Positions 16,719 through 24,585 of a stretch of 64,000 nt of DNA are shown here, piece after piece (within the stretch, counting starts at the first letter, position 1; every line of letters begins with the position of its first letter). The notes under the pieces were generated by a model that saw only the letters and a program-made list of their open reading frames with translations, had not been told where the DNA came from and searched no databases. The stretch spans positions 620,001-684,000 of the forward strand of contig CAVZQP010000001.1 in NCBI GenBank assembly GCA_963777485.1. The letters run 5' to 3'. The DNA is from Bog-473 sp963777485. GTDB taxonomy: Bacteria; Actinomycetota; Acidimicrobiia; Acidimicrobiales; RAAP-2. The position numbers were made by a program, and so were the translations under genes.

Positions 16719-17666
16719 CTATGGCGGCGTGATTGCATTTGGCGGGTTGCGACCGGCGAGGACGTCAGCGACGCCCTGACACGCCAAGCGCGCCATGCGG
16801 GTGCGGGTGTCGATCGTGGCGCTGCCGATGTGCGGGAGGAGCGTGGCCCTCGGCGCTGTCAGCAACCGGGGGTTCACTGCCGGCTCCCCGTCGTAGACGT
16901 CGAGGCCAGCGGCATAGAGACGCCCGTTCTCAAGGGCGTCGGCCAACGCGTCCTCGTCCACCACCGGCCCTCGAGCGGTGTTGACGAGGACGGCTGTGGG
17001 TTTCATGACGGCCAATTCCGCCGCGCCGATGAGATGTCGGGTCGACTCGGTCAGCGGTACATGCAGGCTCACGATGTCCGAGCGCTGGAGTAATTCGTCG
17101 AGGGTGGGGAGGTAGCCGTGCAAGCCGGTGTCGTGTCGGGCGGTGTGGATGACCTCCATGTCGAAGCCCACCGCACGCTGGGCGACGGCCCTCCCGATCC
17201 GGCCGAATCCGACAAGGCCGAGCGTCATGCCGTGGACGTCACGGGCCAGGTGGTCGCCGAAGCCCCAACCTTTCCAACGTCCCTCACGGAGGTCGCGCTC
17301 GGCTTCGGAGGACAGGCGGGTGGCGGCGAGGATGAGGAGAAACGCCAGGTCGGCCGTGGTGTCATCGAGAACACCGGGCGTGTTGCAGACCGTGATCCCC
17401 ATCTCATGGGCCCGGCCGACGTCGATGTTGTCGTAGCCGACGGCCGCGTTGGCCACGACGCGGAGCTTGCCCGCCTTGCCGGCGTCCAGTACGGCCACAT
17501 CGACCCGGTCCGTGAGATGGCTCACGATGCCGTCGAACTCGGCTGCCAATGAGACCAGTTCGGGCGCCGTCACGGGGTTCGGCGGGATCACGATGTCGTG
17601 GCCGGCCTGGACGAGCGGGTCAGTCCCGCCCTCGGTCAGGGGACGGGTGACGAGGACACGACCCAC
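16719..17666 (-). CDS. D-2-hydroxyacid dehydrogenase (glyoxylate/hydroxypyruvate reductase-like)
   Basis: A 315-residue NAD(P)-dependent dehydrogenase of the D-isomer family. 'VANAAVGYDNIDV' and 'CNTPGVLDDTTADLAFLLIL' are the conserved N-terminal motifs; 'LGLVGFGRIGRAVAQRA' is the cofactor Rossmann loop. The catalytic triad is in 'VNTARGPVVDEDAL' (Arg), 'AAGLDVYDGEP' (Glu) and 'LLPHIGSAT' (His). These motifs match GyaR-type glyoxylate/hydroxypyruvate reductases best. Its GTG start abuts the stop codon of the cupin gene, so the two form an operon read leftward from the operator at 18078. Confidence 0.93.
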   Translation of the reverse strand: MGRVLVTRPLTEGGTDPLVQAGHDIVIPPNPVTAPELVSLAAEFDGIVSHLTDRVDVAVLDAGKAGKLRVVANAAVGYDNIDVGRAHEMGITVCNTPGVLDDTTADLAFLLILAATRLSSEAERDLREGRWKGWGFGDHLARDVHGMTLGLVGFGRIGRAVAQRAVGFDMEVIHTARHDTGLHGYLPTLDELLQRSDIVSLHVPLTESTRHLIGAAELAVMKPTAVLVNTARGPVVDEDALADALENGRLYAAGLDVYDGEPAVNPRLLTAPRATLLPHIGSATIDTRTRMARLACQGVADVLAGRNPPNAITPP

Positions 17667-18050
17667 CTAGTGCGTCGTGTAGTTGATGGCACCGGCGCCC
17701 TTCACTCCGATGGCGAAACAGAAGCAGTGGATCGGGGCGTGATCGCTGATGGGGCGCAAGGAGTGCACTTTGTCGGGCGGGATGTAGACGAGGTCGCCCT
17801 GGGAGATCTGCCGGTCCTCGCCGTCGATCGTCATGACGCCTTTGCCGTTCATCACGTAATAGAACTCGTGGGTCGGGTGGGAGTGGGGGTCGACCAAACC
17901 TCCGCCCGGGACCTCGAACTCGTTGACCAGCTCGAGGTAGCCACCGTCGGTGATGTCTTTGAACTCTCGGGACTCGATCATCCACCAGACCGGAACGGTG
18001 CCGTTGTGCTCGACGATCGGCGCCTTGGCCTCAATGCTGCGCACGTCCAT
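17667..18050 (-). CDS. Cupin domain protein
   Basis: A 127-residue single-domain cupin. The first metal motif is 'PHSHPTHEFYYVMNGKG' (His, His, Glu) and the second is 'GDLVYIPPDKVHSL' (His), so the metal site is complete. It may be a small dioxygenase, isomerase or sensor. The start is ATG 18050 with GGGAGG 8 bases upstream. It is the first gene of the cupin/2-hydroxyacid dehydrogenase operon, 28 bp from a CTGAC-N6-GTCAG operator shared with the divergent ureidoglycolate-lyase-like operon. Confidence 0.88.
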   Translation of the reverse strand: MDVRSIEAKAPIVEHNGTVPVWWMIESREFKDITDGGYLELVNEFEVPGGGLVDPHSHPTHEFYYVMNGKGVMTIDGEDRQISQGDLVYIPPDKVHSLRPISDHAPIHCFCFAIGVKGAGAINYTTH

Positions 18051-18077
18051 CCTGAGGTCCTCCCAAGCTTTCCTAGA

Positions 18078-18093
18078 CTGACTCCGGCGTCAG
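18078..18093. promoter_or_regulatory. Inverted repeat CTGAC-N6-GTCAG between divergent operons
   Basis: CTGAC-tccggc-GTCAG, continued as GTCAGGTTA, is 28 bp upstream of the cupin gene and 66 bp upstream of the plus-strand operon beginning at 18159. One bound dimer could control both directions. Confidence 0.65.
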
Positions 18094-18119
18094 GTTAGGC
18101 CGTCGGCCCCGGGTGCGCA

Positions 18120-18131
18120 CTGACGTGTCAG
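18120..18131. promoter_or_regulatory. Second, short-spaced CTGAC/GTCAG pair
   Basis: CTGAC-gt-GTCAG has the same half-sites as the nearby operator but only a 2-base spacer. It lies 28 bp upstream of the 18159 start. It may be an accessory site or an overlapping half-site; the altered spacing makes binding uncertain. Confidence 0.3.
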
Positions 18132-18158
18132 CCGAGACGTCAAGGACAAAGGCAAGTG

Positions 18159-18671
18159 ATGTCGACAAACGAGTCCCGAAGGCGAGCCGTGGTGGCGAAA
18201 CCACTGAGCGAGGACGCCTGGGCGCCTTACGGCTGGCTTCCGGTGGCGGACACCGACCCGCGGGACGGGAAACAGCGCATGACGTTCGAATGGGACGACG
18301 CCCACGTGAACCTCATCGGCCATGGGCGTAGCGAAATCCCCGCAACGGCTGACGGATATCGCTGCGAGATGCTGTACCGCCACGACACCCACACGCAGTC
18401 GTTGATGTCGCTCAACGTACCGGCGGTGATCGCGGTGGCGCCGGCACAGGTCGAGTTCAGCGAGGAGGGCGACGCCGAGTTGATCCAGGGTTTCCGTCTC
18501 GAGCCCCTCGAGCCTTTGGTGCTGCACCGCGGCACGTGGCACTGGGGACCCTTCCCGATCCTGGGTGACGAGGTGCGGCTGTTCAACGTCCAGGGTCTTC
18601 GCTATGCCGAGGACAACCGCTGCGTGGACCTGGCAGCGAAGGGCCTCTCGGTGGACGTGGTGCTCTCGTGA
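18159..18671 (+). CDS. Ureidoglycolate lyase/hydrolase-like (AllA-type cupin fold) protein
   Basis: A 170-residue protein resembling the ureidoglycolate lyase family, which releases urea from ureidoglycolate to give glyoxylate. Family-like stretches are 'VAKPLSEDAWAPYGWL', 'YRHDTHTQSLMSLN', 'VIAVAP' and 'LVLHRGTWHWGPFPI', where the HRGTWH motif is characteristic. No other allantoin genes are nearby, so the role may be different. A glyoxylate-type reductase lies in the divergent operon, which fits a shared intermediate but is only suggestive. I chose ATG 18159; GTG 18156 is one codon upstream. Confidence 0.75.
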   Translation: MSTNESRRRAVVAKPLSEDAWAPYGWLPVADTDPRDGKQRMTFEWDDAHVNLIGHGRSEIPATADGYRCEMLYRHDTHTQSLMSLNVPAVIAVAPAQVEFSEEGDAELIQGFRLEPLEPLVLHRGTWHWGPFPILGDEVRLFNVQGLRYAEDNRCVDLAAKGLSVDVVLS

Positions 18672-18698
18672 GAGCGGCCCGGGCGGCGTCGAAGGCGG

Positions 18699-19631
18699 GT
18701 GCGCGCCGTGGAGCTTGACGACGCCGAAGAGGCCGAAGTCATCTCGGCGACGGTCAACGACCTCGTCGAAGCGGTCACGGCCCGCGCCTCGGGGTTCGAC
18801 GGTGAAGGCCGGCCGACGTTCACGACGACGAGCCCGAACTGGTGGATGGGGGACCGAACCTTCGGAGGGATGGTGGTGGCGCAGGCGCTGCACGCCGCGA
18901 CGCAGACCGCGCCGGCGGGTGTCGAACTGCACTCGCTGCACGGCTATTTCCTCCGCCCGACTGCACCGGGGGCTCAGACGACGCACGTGGTCGAGAGCCT
19001 GCGCGACGGGCGCTCGTTCAGCCTGCGCGACGTGAGGAGCCTGGTCGACGGCAAGGAGACCTTCCGCATGGCGTGTTCGTTCCATGCGCCCGAGGACGGC
19101 GACGAGTACGAGTTGCCGATGGCGCGCGGTGTCCCGACGCCCCAGGAGATCGAAGGATTCGAGGCGCCGTTCCCCTTCGACATCCGGGAGCTCGGCGCGA
19201 CCGAGAGGCGAGGGGACGGGACGTTCGAGTCGACGCGCCGATGCTGGTTCCGCACGCGAGAACCGTTGCCCGACGACCGAGCGATCCATGCCTGCGTGTT
19301 GACGTACTTCTCCGACATGACAGGGGCCTCGTTCCGCCCGTTGAGCCTCGGGTCGTGGGGAACCCACACCGATGCCAGCCTCGACCATGCGGTCTGGTTC
19401 CACCGGCCATGGCGCGCCGATGCGTGGAGCTTCGTCGACATCCATGCGCTCGTGAACGCGGGTGGCCGGGCCACGATCCGAGCGACGATGCACGGTGAGG
19501 ACGGCACCCTGCACCTGAGCATGGCGCAGGAACTGTTGATCAGGAGGCTCGAGACGCCACTGGTCTTCGAGGCACCGCCCTGGCTGGAACGGGCGTCGGA
19601 GGGTGGAGACGATGGGGCTGCTCGAGGGTAA
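18699..19631 (+). CDS. Acyl-CoA thioesterase II (TesB-like, double hotdog)
   Basis: A 310-residue protein hydrolysing acyl-CoA to free acid and CoA. The first hotdog half has 'FGGMVVAQALHAATQTAP' and 'SLHGYFLRP', the helix and strand typical of TesB. 'RSFSLRDVRSLVDGKETF' and 'LTYFSDMTG' (with the family's catalytic-region Asp) follow, then 'SLDHAVWFHRPWRADAW' of the second half. It ends 20 bp inside the next gene, an SDR, so the two are translationally coupled. The start is uncertain: GTG 18699 or GTG 18708. Confidence 0.88.
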   Translation: MRAVELDDAEEAEVISATVNDLVEAVTARASGFDGEGRPTFTTTSPNWWMGDRTFGGMVVAQALHAATQTAPAGVELHSLHGYFLRPTAPGAQTTHVVESLRDGRSFSLRDVRSLVDGKETFRMACSFHAPEDGDEYELPMARGVPTPQEIEGFEAPFPFDIRELGATERRGDGTFESTRRCWFRTREPLPDDRAIHACVLTYFSDMTGASFRPLSLGSWGTHTDASLDHAVWFHRPWRADAWSFVDIHALVNAGGRATIRATMHGEDGTLHLSMAQELLIRRLETPLVFEAPPWLERASEGGDDGAARG

Positions 19632-20397
19632 GAAGGCCGTCGTCACCGGCGGCGGATCGGGCATCGGGCGGGCGACCTGCCGCCGGATGGCCGAAGAGGG
19701 TGCGCGCGTCGCGGTGTTCGACGTGAACGGCGAGGCCGCTGACGCGGTCGCGACGGAAATCGGCGGGATCGGGTGCGCGGTCGACGTGGGCGATGTCGAG
19801 GCGGTGCGGGCCGCGGTGGACGATGCGGCCGAGCGGCTGGGCGGGCTCTCGATCATCTACAACAACGCGGGGACGTCTGCGTTCAATCGGCTGCACGAGC
19901 TCGATCCCTCGGAATGGGATCGCGTGCTGCGCGTCAACCTCACTGGGGTCTGGGCGGGCATCCGCGCCGCTGCGCCGCACATGCTGGCGGGCGGCGGGGG
20001 CTCGATCGTGAGCACCGCGTCGATCAGCGGGACGCGGCCGGCCGCCGGCGAAGGTCCCTACTCGGCCAGCAAGGCGGCCGTGGCGGCACTGACAGCGTCG
20101 GCTGCCCTCGAATATGGGCCGGCAATCAGGGTGAACTCGGTGTCGCCCGGCATGATCCGCACGGCCATGACCGCGCCGTGGTTCCAGTACATGCCCGACC
20201 AGGAAGAGCGCTTCGTCAAGGGGACGCCGGTGGGACGAGTGGGCGAACCCGAGGACGTGGCCGACGTCGTCGTCTTCCTGTGCTCGGACATGGCCCGGTT
20301 CGTCACGGGGCAGAACATCGTGGTGGACGGCGGCCTGACGCTGCACGGCTCGGGCGTCGACACGATCTTCGAGCGGGTGTTCCCCGCCGCGCCCTAG
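19612..20397 (+). CDS. SDR family oxidoreductase
   Basis: A 261-residue classical short-chain dehydrogenase/reductase. 'VTGGGSGIGRATC' (residues ~11-23) binds the cofactor, and 'DVNGEAAD' after strand 2 suggests NAD rather than NADP. 'YNNAGTSAF', 'STASISGTRPAAGEGPYSAS' and YSASK supply the NNAG and Ser-Tyr-Lys set. The C-terminus 'TGQNIVVDGGLTLHG' is typical of the FabG-like group. The start ATG 19612 (MGLLEGKKAVV) has GTGGAG just upstream. It is the last gene of the operon, with the TetR gene convergent 25 bp beyond. Confidence 0.92.
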   Translation: MGLLEGKKAVVTGGGSGIGRATCRRMAEEGARVAVFDVNGEAADAVATEIGGIGCAVDVGDVEAVRAAVDDAAERLGGLSIIYNNAGTSAFNRLHELDPSEWDRVLRVNLTGVWAGIRAAAPHMLAGGGGSIVSTASISGTRPAAGEGPYSASKAAVAALTASAALEYGPAIRVNSVSPGMIRTAMTAPWFQYMPDQEERFVKGTPVGRVGEPEDVADVVVFLCSDMARFVTGQNIVVDGGLTLHGSGVDTIFERVFPAAP

Positions 20398-20421
20398 CGG
20401 CTGTCCTCTGGGCCGGCTGGC

Positions 20422-21210
20422 TCAGGCGTTGGGGTCGACGAACGCCCGGTAGACCATCGTGGTCATCGTCTCGAGCGCCGCCTCGTCGATCGGACGGCCC
20501 ACGAACTCGAGGAAGTAGTGGAACCGGTCGAGCATGGCGAGCGTCGCCATGCCCGCGACGTCCGGGTCCATGAAGTGACCTGATGAGTCGGGCCAGATCT
20601 GCTTGGCGAGTGCGCCGGCCATCGAGTTGAACGTCTCGCGCATGATGTCCACCAGTTCCGGGTCGATCCCCGTGAGGTCGGTCCACGCGCGGAACAGCGG
20701 CGCGTAGCGTTGCCACAACTCCGAGAAGGCCGTGACCCAACGATGCACGTCCTCCCACTGCGGTTTGCCGCCGTCGGCGGGCAACGTGTTCAGTGCGTCG
20801 TAGAGGCTCTGCGCCTCGCCGGCCGCTTCGGTTACGAGCGCCCGGAGCAAGTCCTCCTTGTTGGAGAAGTACAGATAGAAGGTGCCGTGCGATGTCTTGG
20901 CGATCTCCACGACGTCGTTGACACGGGTGTTGTGATAGCCACGCTCGTCGAAGGCGACCATGGCGGCATCGAGCAGCTTGCGCATGGTGCGGCGTCCCTG
21001 GCTCCGGAGCACCCGCTTGCTGGCCGGGGCGCCCACGGCGTCGGCCTCGCTCGCCGGCAACGTGCGTGACCCATTCGGCGGGGCGCCCGTCGCGGAGGCC
21101 GAGGTGGACCGGGAAGAACCCTTGGCGGCGGCCGTCGTCTTCGTGCCGGCGGCGCGCCCGAGGTCCTTCGTGGCGGTCGCCGCGTCAGATTGCACTCCCG
21201 GCGATCCCAT
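20422..21210 (-). CDS. TetR family transcriptional regulator (likely of the CTGAC-N6-GTCAG regulon)
   Basis: A 262-residue repressor with an unusual ~70-residue Ala/Ser/Thr-rich N-terminal tail. The HTH is 'LLDAAMVAFDERGYHNTRV' followed by 'IAKTSHGTFYLYFSNKEDLL', the standard TetR signature, and the C-terminal ligand domain is all helical. Divergent from a fused CoA-transferase, it has the best copy of the palindrome (8-bp arms) 41 bp upstream, which would give autoregulation. That site makes it the strongest candidate for the protein that reads the other copies. The ligand is perhaps an acyl-CoA, by analogy with other actinobacterial TetR proteins of lipid catabolism. Confidence 0.92.
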   Translation of the reverse strand: MGSPGVQSDAATATKDLGRAAGTKTTAAAKGSSRSTSASATGAPPNGSRTLPASEADAVGAPASKRVLRSQGRRTMRKLLDAAMVAFDERGYHNTRVNDVVEIAKTSHGTFYLYFSNKEDLLRALVTEAAGEAQSLYDALNTLPADGGKPQWEDVHRWVTAFSELWQRYAPLFRAWTDLTGIDPELVDIMRETFNSMAGALAKQIWPDSSGHFMDPDVAGMATLAMLDRFHYFLEFVGRPIDEAALETMTTMVYRAFVDPNA

Positions 21211-21219
21211 GGCGCGTGA

Positions 21220-21225
21220 ATGCTA
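21220..21225 (-). promoter_or_regulatory. -10 box of the TetR gene
   Basis: TAGCAT reads leftward and ends 9 bases before ATG 21210. The palindrome at 21251-21272 lies just upstream of the matching -35 position. Confidence 0.45.
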
Positions 21226-21250
21226 ATGCCCGAGCCGGGTCGAAATGGCT

Positions 21251-21272
21251 AACCTGACACGGTGGTCAGGTT
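21251..21272. promoter_or_regulatory. Perfect 22-bp palindromic operator of the TetR gene
   Basis: AACCTGAC and GTCAGGTT are exact 8-bp inverted arms separated by acggtg. The core is the CTGAC-N6-GTCAG motif seen at 3936, 7578, 18078 and 56101. It lies in the 130-bp region between the TetR gene and the divergent CoA-transferase. Confidence 0.8.
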
Positions 21273-21340
21273 TGGGGTGGGCGAAAAATGATGCGGGACC
21301 AGGAGTTTCCCGCCGCGCTGGTTGACGTGAAGCCAATTTC

Positions 21341-23041
21341 GTGACCCCGGAGAGCCCGTCGCGAGCCGCTCCGGTCTTGGCCCCGCTGGACCAGGCGATC
21401 GCCGCCAACGTCCGGCCTGGCGACACCGTCCTCGTGATGATGGGGCACAGCCGCTGGACCGCCGGCGCCCGTGAGCTGGCCCGGCAGTTCTGGGACACCG
21501 ATCCCGGGTTCACCCTGGTCATGACCAGCCTCGGGGCCCTCGGGGGTGCGTTCTTCCGCGGAGGTCTCGTCCGCAAAGTCGTCACCGCGTATTCGGGCAA
21601 CAGCTTCCCCACCTATACGCCGAACCCGATCTTCCGCAAGGCCTACGAGTCCGGCGAGGTCGAGGTCGAGCACTGGTCGATCCTCACGCTGAGCCAGCGG
21701 CTGGAGGCGGCCGCGCGCGGCCTGCCGGCAGCCGTCACCGGGTCGCTGGCCGGTTCGTCGATGGCGGACAACGACGCCTTCAAGGTCGTCGACTCGCCGT
21801 TCGGGCCGCTCGGCCTGCTCGAGCCGCTCGCGCCCGATGTGGCCTTGGTCCATGCCGCAGCGGCCGACCGGGCCGGCAATCTCGTGTTCTCCGAGCCGCT
21901 GCTCGACGGGCTCTGGGGTGCCTGGGCCGCCCGGCGGGGCGTCGTGGCGACGGTCGAGCGTGTGCTCGACGACATCGAGGGCCTGGGGCACCGAGTGCGC
22001 GTGCCGGCCCATCGCGTGCTGGCGGTCGTCGAGGCGCCGTACGGCGCGCACCCGGGCGGTTGCTATGCGCCGGGACTGCCCGTGCGCAGCTACGGCGAGG
22101 ACATCGCGCACTGGAGCGCTGCCGCTGACGCCGCGGCGCGCGACGAGTTCGATCGCTATGTCGAGCAATGGGTCTTGGGACCCGCAACGCATGCCGAGTA
22201 CCTGGCCCGGATCGGCGAGGAACAGCTCCTCTGGCTCGAAGGACGGTCCGACCCGATGTCGTGGAAAGCCGACGCGGATGCGACGCCGATCGTCGAGGAC
22301 GCCGAGGTGACGAAGTGGGAGACGGCGGCGTCGTTCGGCGCACGAGAAGTAGAACGCGTTGTCGATTCAGTCGGTGCTGACGCCGTGTTGGCCGGTGCCG
22401 GCGTGGCCAACCTCGCCGCATGGGTGGGGGTTGGCCGGGCGCGGGCGGCGGGCAGCAACGTGGTGCTGACCGCAGAGCTCGGACTCTGGGGCTACCAGCC
22501 GACTCCGGCCGACCCGTACATCTTCAACCAGCGGGTGTTCCCCTCCACGCCGTATCTCTCGGACGCCTCGTCCGTCCTCGGGATGGTCATCGGGGGACCG
22601 GCGACGACCACGGTGGGGTGTCTCGGAGCGGCCGAAGTGGACCGTGAGGGTCGCCTGAATTCGACCGAGCTGTCGGGCGGGCGCTTCCTGGTCGGCTCAG
22701 GGGGTGCCAACGACGTCGCCAGCCGGGCCACGGCCTGCGTCGTCGTGACCCTGGCCCGGCCCGAGCGCCTGCCGGAAGCCGTGGCATATGTGACCTCGCC
22801 CGGTCACCGCGTGGCCAGCGTCATCACCGACATGGGCATCCTGCGCCGCCAGGACGGCGTGCTGCGGGTGGCCGCAGTGCCCGCTGGTGACGGCAACGTC
22901 GAGGATCGGGTCCGCGCGTTCGCGGATTGCTGCGGCTACGAGCCCGACGTCGCTCGGCAGGTGGAGGAACTTCCTCGGCCGCGCCCCGACGAGGTCCGAG
23001 CGCTGCGAGACTTCGACCGCCGGAGGTTGTTCTTGGGGTGA
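21341..23041 (+). CDS. Fused alpha-beta CoA-transferase (family I, glutaconate/IpdAB-like)
   Basis: A 566-residue protein joining both subunits of a class I CoA-transferase, which moves CoA between carboxylic acids through a glutamyl-CoA intermediate. The N-terminal (alpha-like) half has 'TLVMTSLGALGGAFFRGGLV' and 'TYTPNPIFRKAYESGEVEVE'. The C-terminal (beta-like) half has 'VLTAELGLWGY', whose Glu near 379 is the expected catalytic residue, and 'GSGGANDVAS' near 452. Separate subunits are the rule in this family, so the fusion is notable. GTG 21341 lacks a clear Shine-Dalgarno. The importer operon follows 189 bp downstream, suggesting the transported acid or its breakdown product is the substrate. 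Confidence 0.87.
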   Translation: MTPESPSRAAPVLAPLDQAIAANVRPGDTVLVMMGHSRWTAGARELARQFWDTDPGFTLVMTSLGALGGAFFRGGLVRKVVTAYSGNSFPTYTPNPIFRKAYESGEVEVEHWSILTLSQRLEAAARGLPAAVTGSLAGSSMADNDAFKVVDSPFGPLGLLEPLAPDVALVHAAAADRAGNLVFSEPLLDGLWGAWAARRGVVATVERVLDDIEGLGHRVRVPAHRVLAVVEAPYGAHPGGCYAPGLPVRSYGEDIAHWSAAADAAARDEFDRYVEQWVLGPATHAEYLARIGEEQLLWLEGRSDPMSWKADADATPIVEDAEVTKWETAASFGAREVERVVDSVGADAVLAGAGVANLAAWVGVGRARAAGSNVVLTAELGLWGYQPTPADPYIFNQRVFPSTPYLSDASSVLGMVIGGPATTTVGCLGAAEVDREGRLNSTELSGGRFLVGSGGANDVASRATACVVVTLARPERLPEAVAYVTSPGHRVASVITDMGILRRQDGVLRVAAVPAGDGNVEDRVRAFADCCGYEPDVARQVEELPRPRPDEVRALRDFDRRRLFLG

Positions 23042-23230
23042 CGCGGAGGCGGTGACAACGGATCTCGAAGGTGCCGAGGGAAGCGGCAGCGTCGGGGCGA
23101 CGACGGTTCTTCTCAAATGAGACGAGCGTTCTTTTCTTCCTAAAGAGGCGTATCAGCCCCGCAAGGGTGAGCAATGGGCGTGAAGCCCTGCAAGTACAGT
23201 GACCTGCATCCCGGGGGGGATGCCCGACGG

Positions 23231-24541
23231 ATGAATGGGGAAAGCATGCGAGTGAGGCAAGGAATCAAGGTGGGGTTGGCGACGATGCTCGCGGGATCGG
23301 CCTTGGCCACCGCCATAGTCATGACCACCGCGACGGGCGCCGGCGCAGCGAGCAGTGCGCCCGGTGTAACGGCGAACTCGATCACGGTCGGGACGATCTC
23401 GACCCAGACCGGTGTACTGGCGTCGAACTTCGGTTCGCTGATCTACGGCGAGAAGGCCTACTTCAATTACATCAACGCACAGGGCGGCGTGAACGGCCGC
23501 AAGATCAACTATCAGTACGCGTTGGACGACGGCGGCAACCCCACCACGTTCAACCAGCTGGCCAACACCCTGATCAACCAGGACCACGTCTTCGCCGTGA
23601 CGGGCGTGGGGACCGCGTTCTTCTCGCCGAGCCTCTTCGTCCAGGCCGGCGTCCCGACCTACGGCTACAACGTGACCGGTAACTGGGCCCCGGCGCCCAA
23701 CCTCTTCGCCGCCGGCGGGTCGGTGCAGTACTACCCCGCGGGGGCGCCGTCAGTGGGCTTCGTGTCGCGGGAGACCCACTCACCGTCCATCGCTTTCTTG
23801 GCCTACGGGATCGCAGCATCGGCCGACGCCTGTCAGGCCGAGCAGAACGCTCTGCAGAACGCGGGCTATCACATCAGCTACTCGGACCTGAAGGTGAGCT
23901 ACCCGGGTACGACCGTGGCGACGGACGTGCAGCGCATGCGGCAAGCCGGTTCGAACATGGTCGCGAGCTGTATGGACGTGCAAGGCAACGTCACCATGGC
24001 GCGAGCCATCAAACAGTACGGGCTCCACATCACCCAGTTGTGGTTCAACGGCAACGACCAGCAGACGCTGGACCAGAACCAGAGCCTCATGCAAGGGATC
24101 TACTTCAACATCTCACACGTGCCGTTCACGGCGCCGGTCTCGGAGTACCCCGGTCTCAAGGTCTACGAGACGGAGATGAAGAAGTACGCACCCAAGTACG
24201 AGTTCGACGAAGTGGCCATCCAGGGCTGGGAGTCGGCCTCCCTCTTCGTGCAGGGCGTCAAGATGGCGGGGAACAACCTCACACAGGCAAACGTGATCAA
24301 GGAGGACAACTCGATCACCGCATTCACCGCAGGCGGGCTGATCGCGCCGATCAACTGGAAGGACGCCGGTCATACCGGCCACGCACCGCCCTATTGCAGC
24401 GCCTACATCAAGGTGGTCGGTGACAAGTACGTACCAACCCTCAATCAGGGGAAGAACACGATCGTCTGCTTCGAGTCCCTGAACCCGAAGAAGGGCCCGG
24501 TGTACCCGTTGCCGGCGGGCACGCCGACGCCGTCGTCGTAA
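23231..24541 (+). CDS. ABC transporter substrate-binding protein, branched-chain amino acid type
   Basis: A 436-residue extracellular solute receptor of the LivJ/LivK (Peripla_BP_6) family. A signal peptide of about 40 residues (RQGIKVGLATMLAGSALATA...GAGAA) leads into 'ITVGTISTQTGVLASNFGSL' and 'YINAQGGVNGRKINYQYALD', the hallmark opening of the family. No lipobox Cys is seen, which is unusual for an actinobacterial binding protein. It may recognise amino acids, amides, aromatic acids or other carboxylates. Start ATG 23231 or ATG 23246; the 189 bp upstream holds no other gene I can recognise. It is the first gene of the importer operon. Confidence 0.9.
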   Translation: MNGESMRVRQGIKVGLATMLAGSALATAIVMTTATGAGAASSAPGVTANSITVGTISTQTGVLASNFGSLIYGEKAYFNYINAQGGVNGRKINYQYALDDGGNPTTFNQLANTLINQDHVFAVTGVGTAFFSPSLFVQAGVPTYGYNVTGNWAPAPNLFAAGGSVQYYPAGAPSVGFVSRETHSPSIAFLAYGIAASADACQAEQNALQNAGYHISYSDLKVSYPGTTVATDVQRMRQAGSNMVASCMDVQGNVTMARAIKQYGLHITQLWFNGNDQQTLDQNQSLMQGIYFNISHVPFTAPVSEYPGLKVYETEMKKYAPKYEFDEVAIQGWESASLFVQGVKMAGNNLTQANVIKEDNSITAFTAGGLIAPINWKDAGHTGHAPPYCSAYIKVVGDKYVPTLNQGKNTIVCFESLNPKKGPVYPLPAGTPTPSS

Positions 24542-24585
24542 GCGCGGCGGGCAGGTAGACAGGACGCAGGGAGCGCGGAGCTGAC

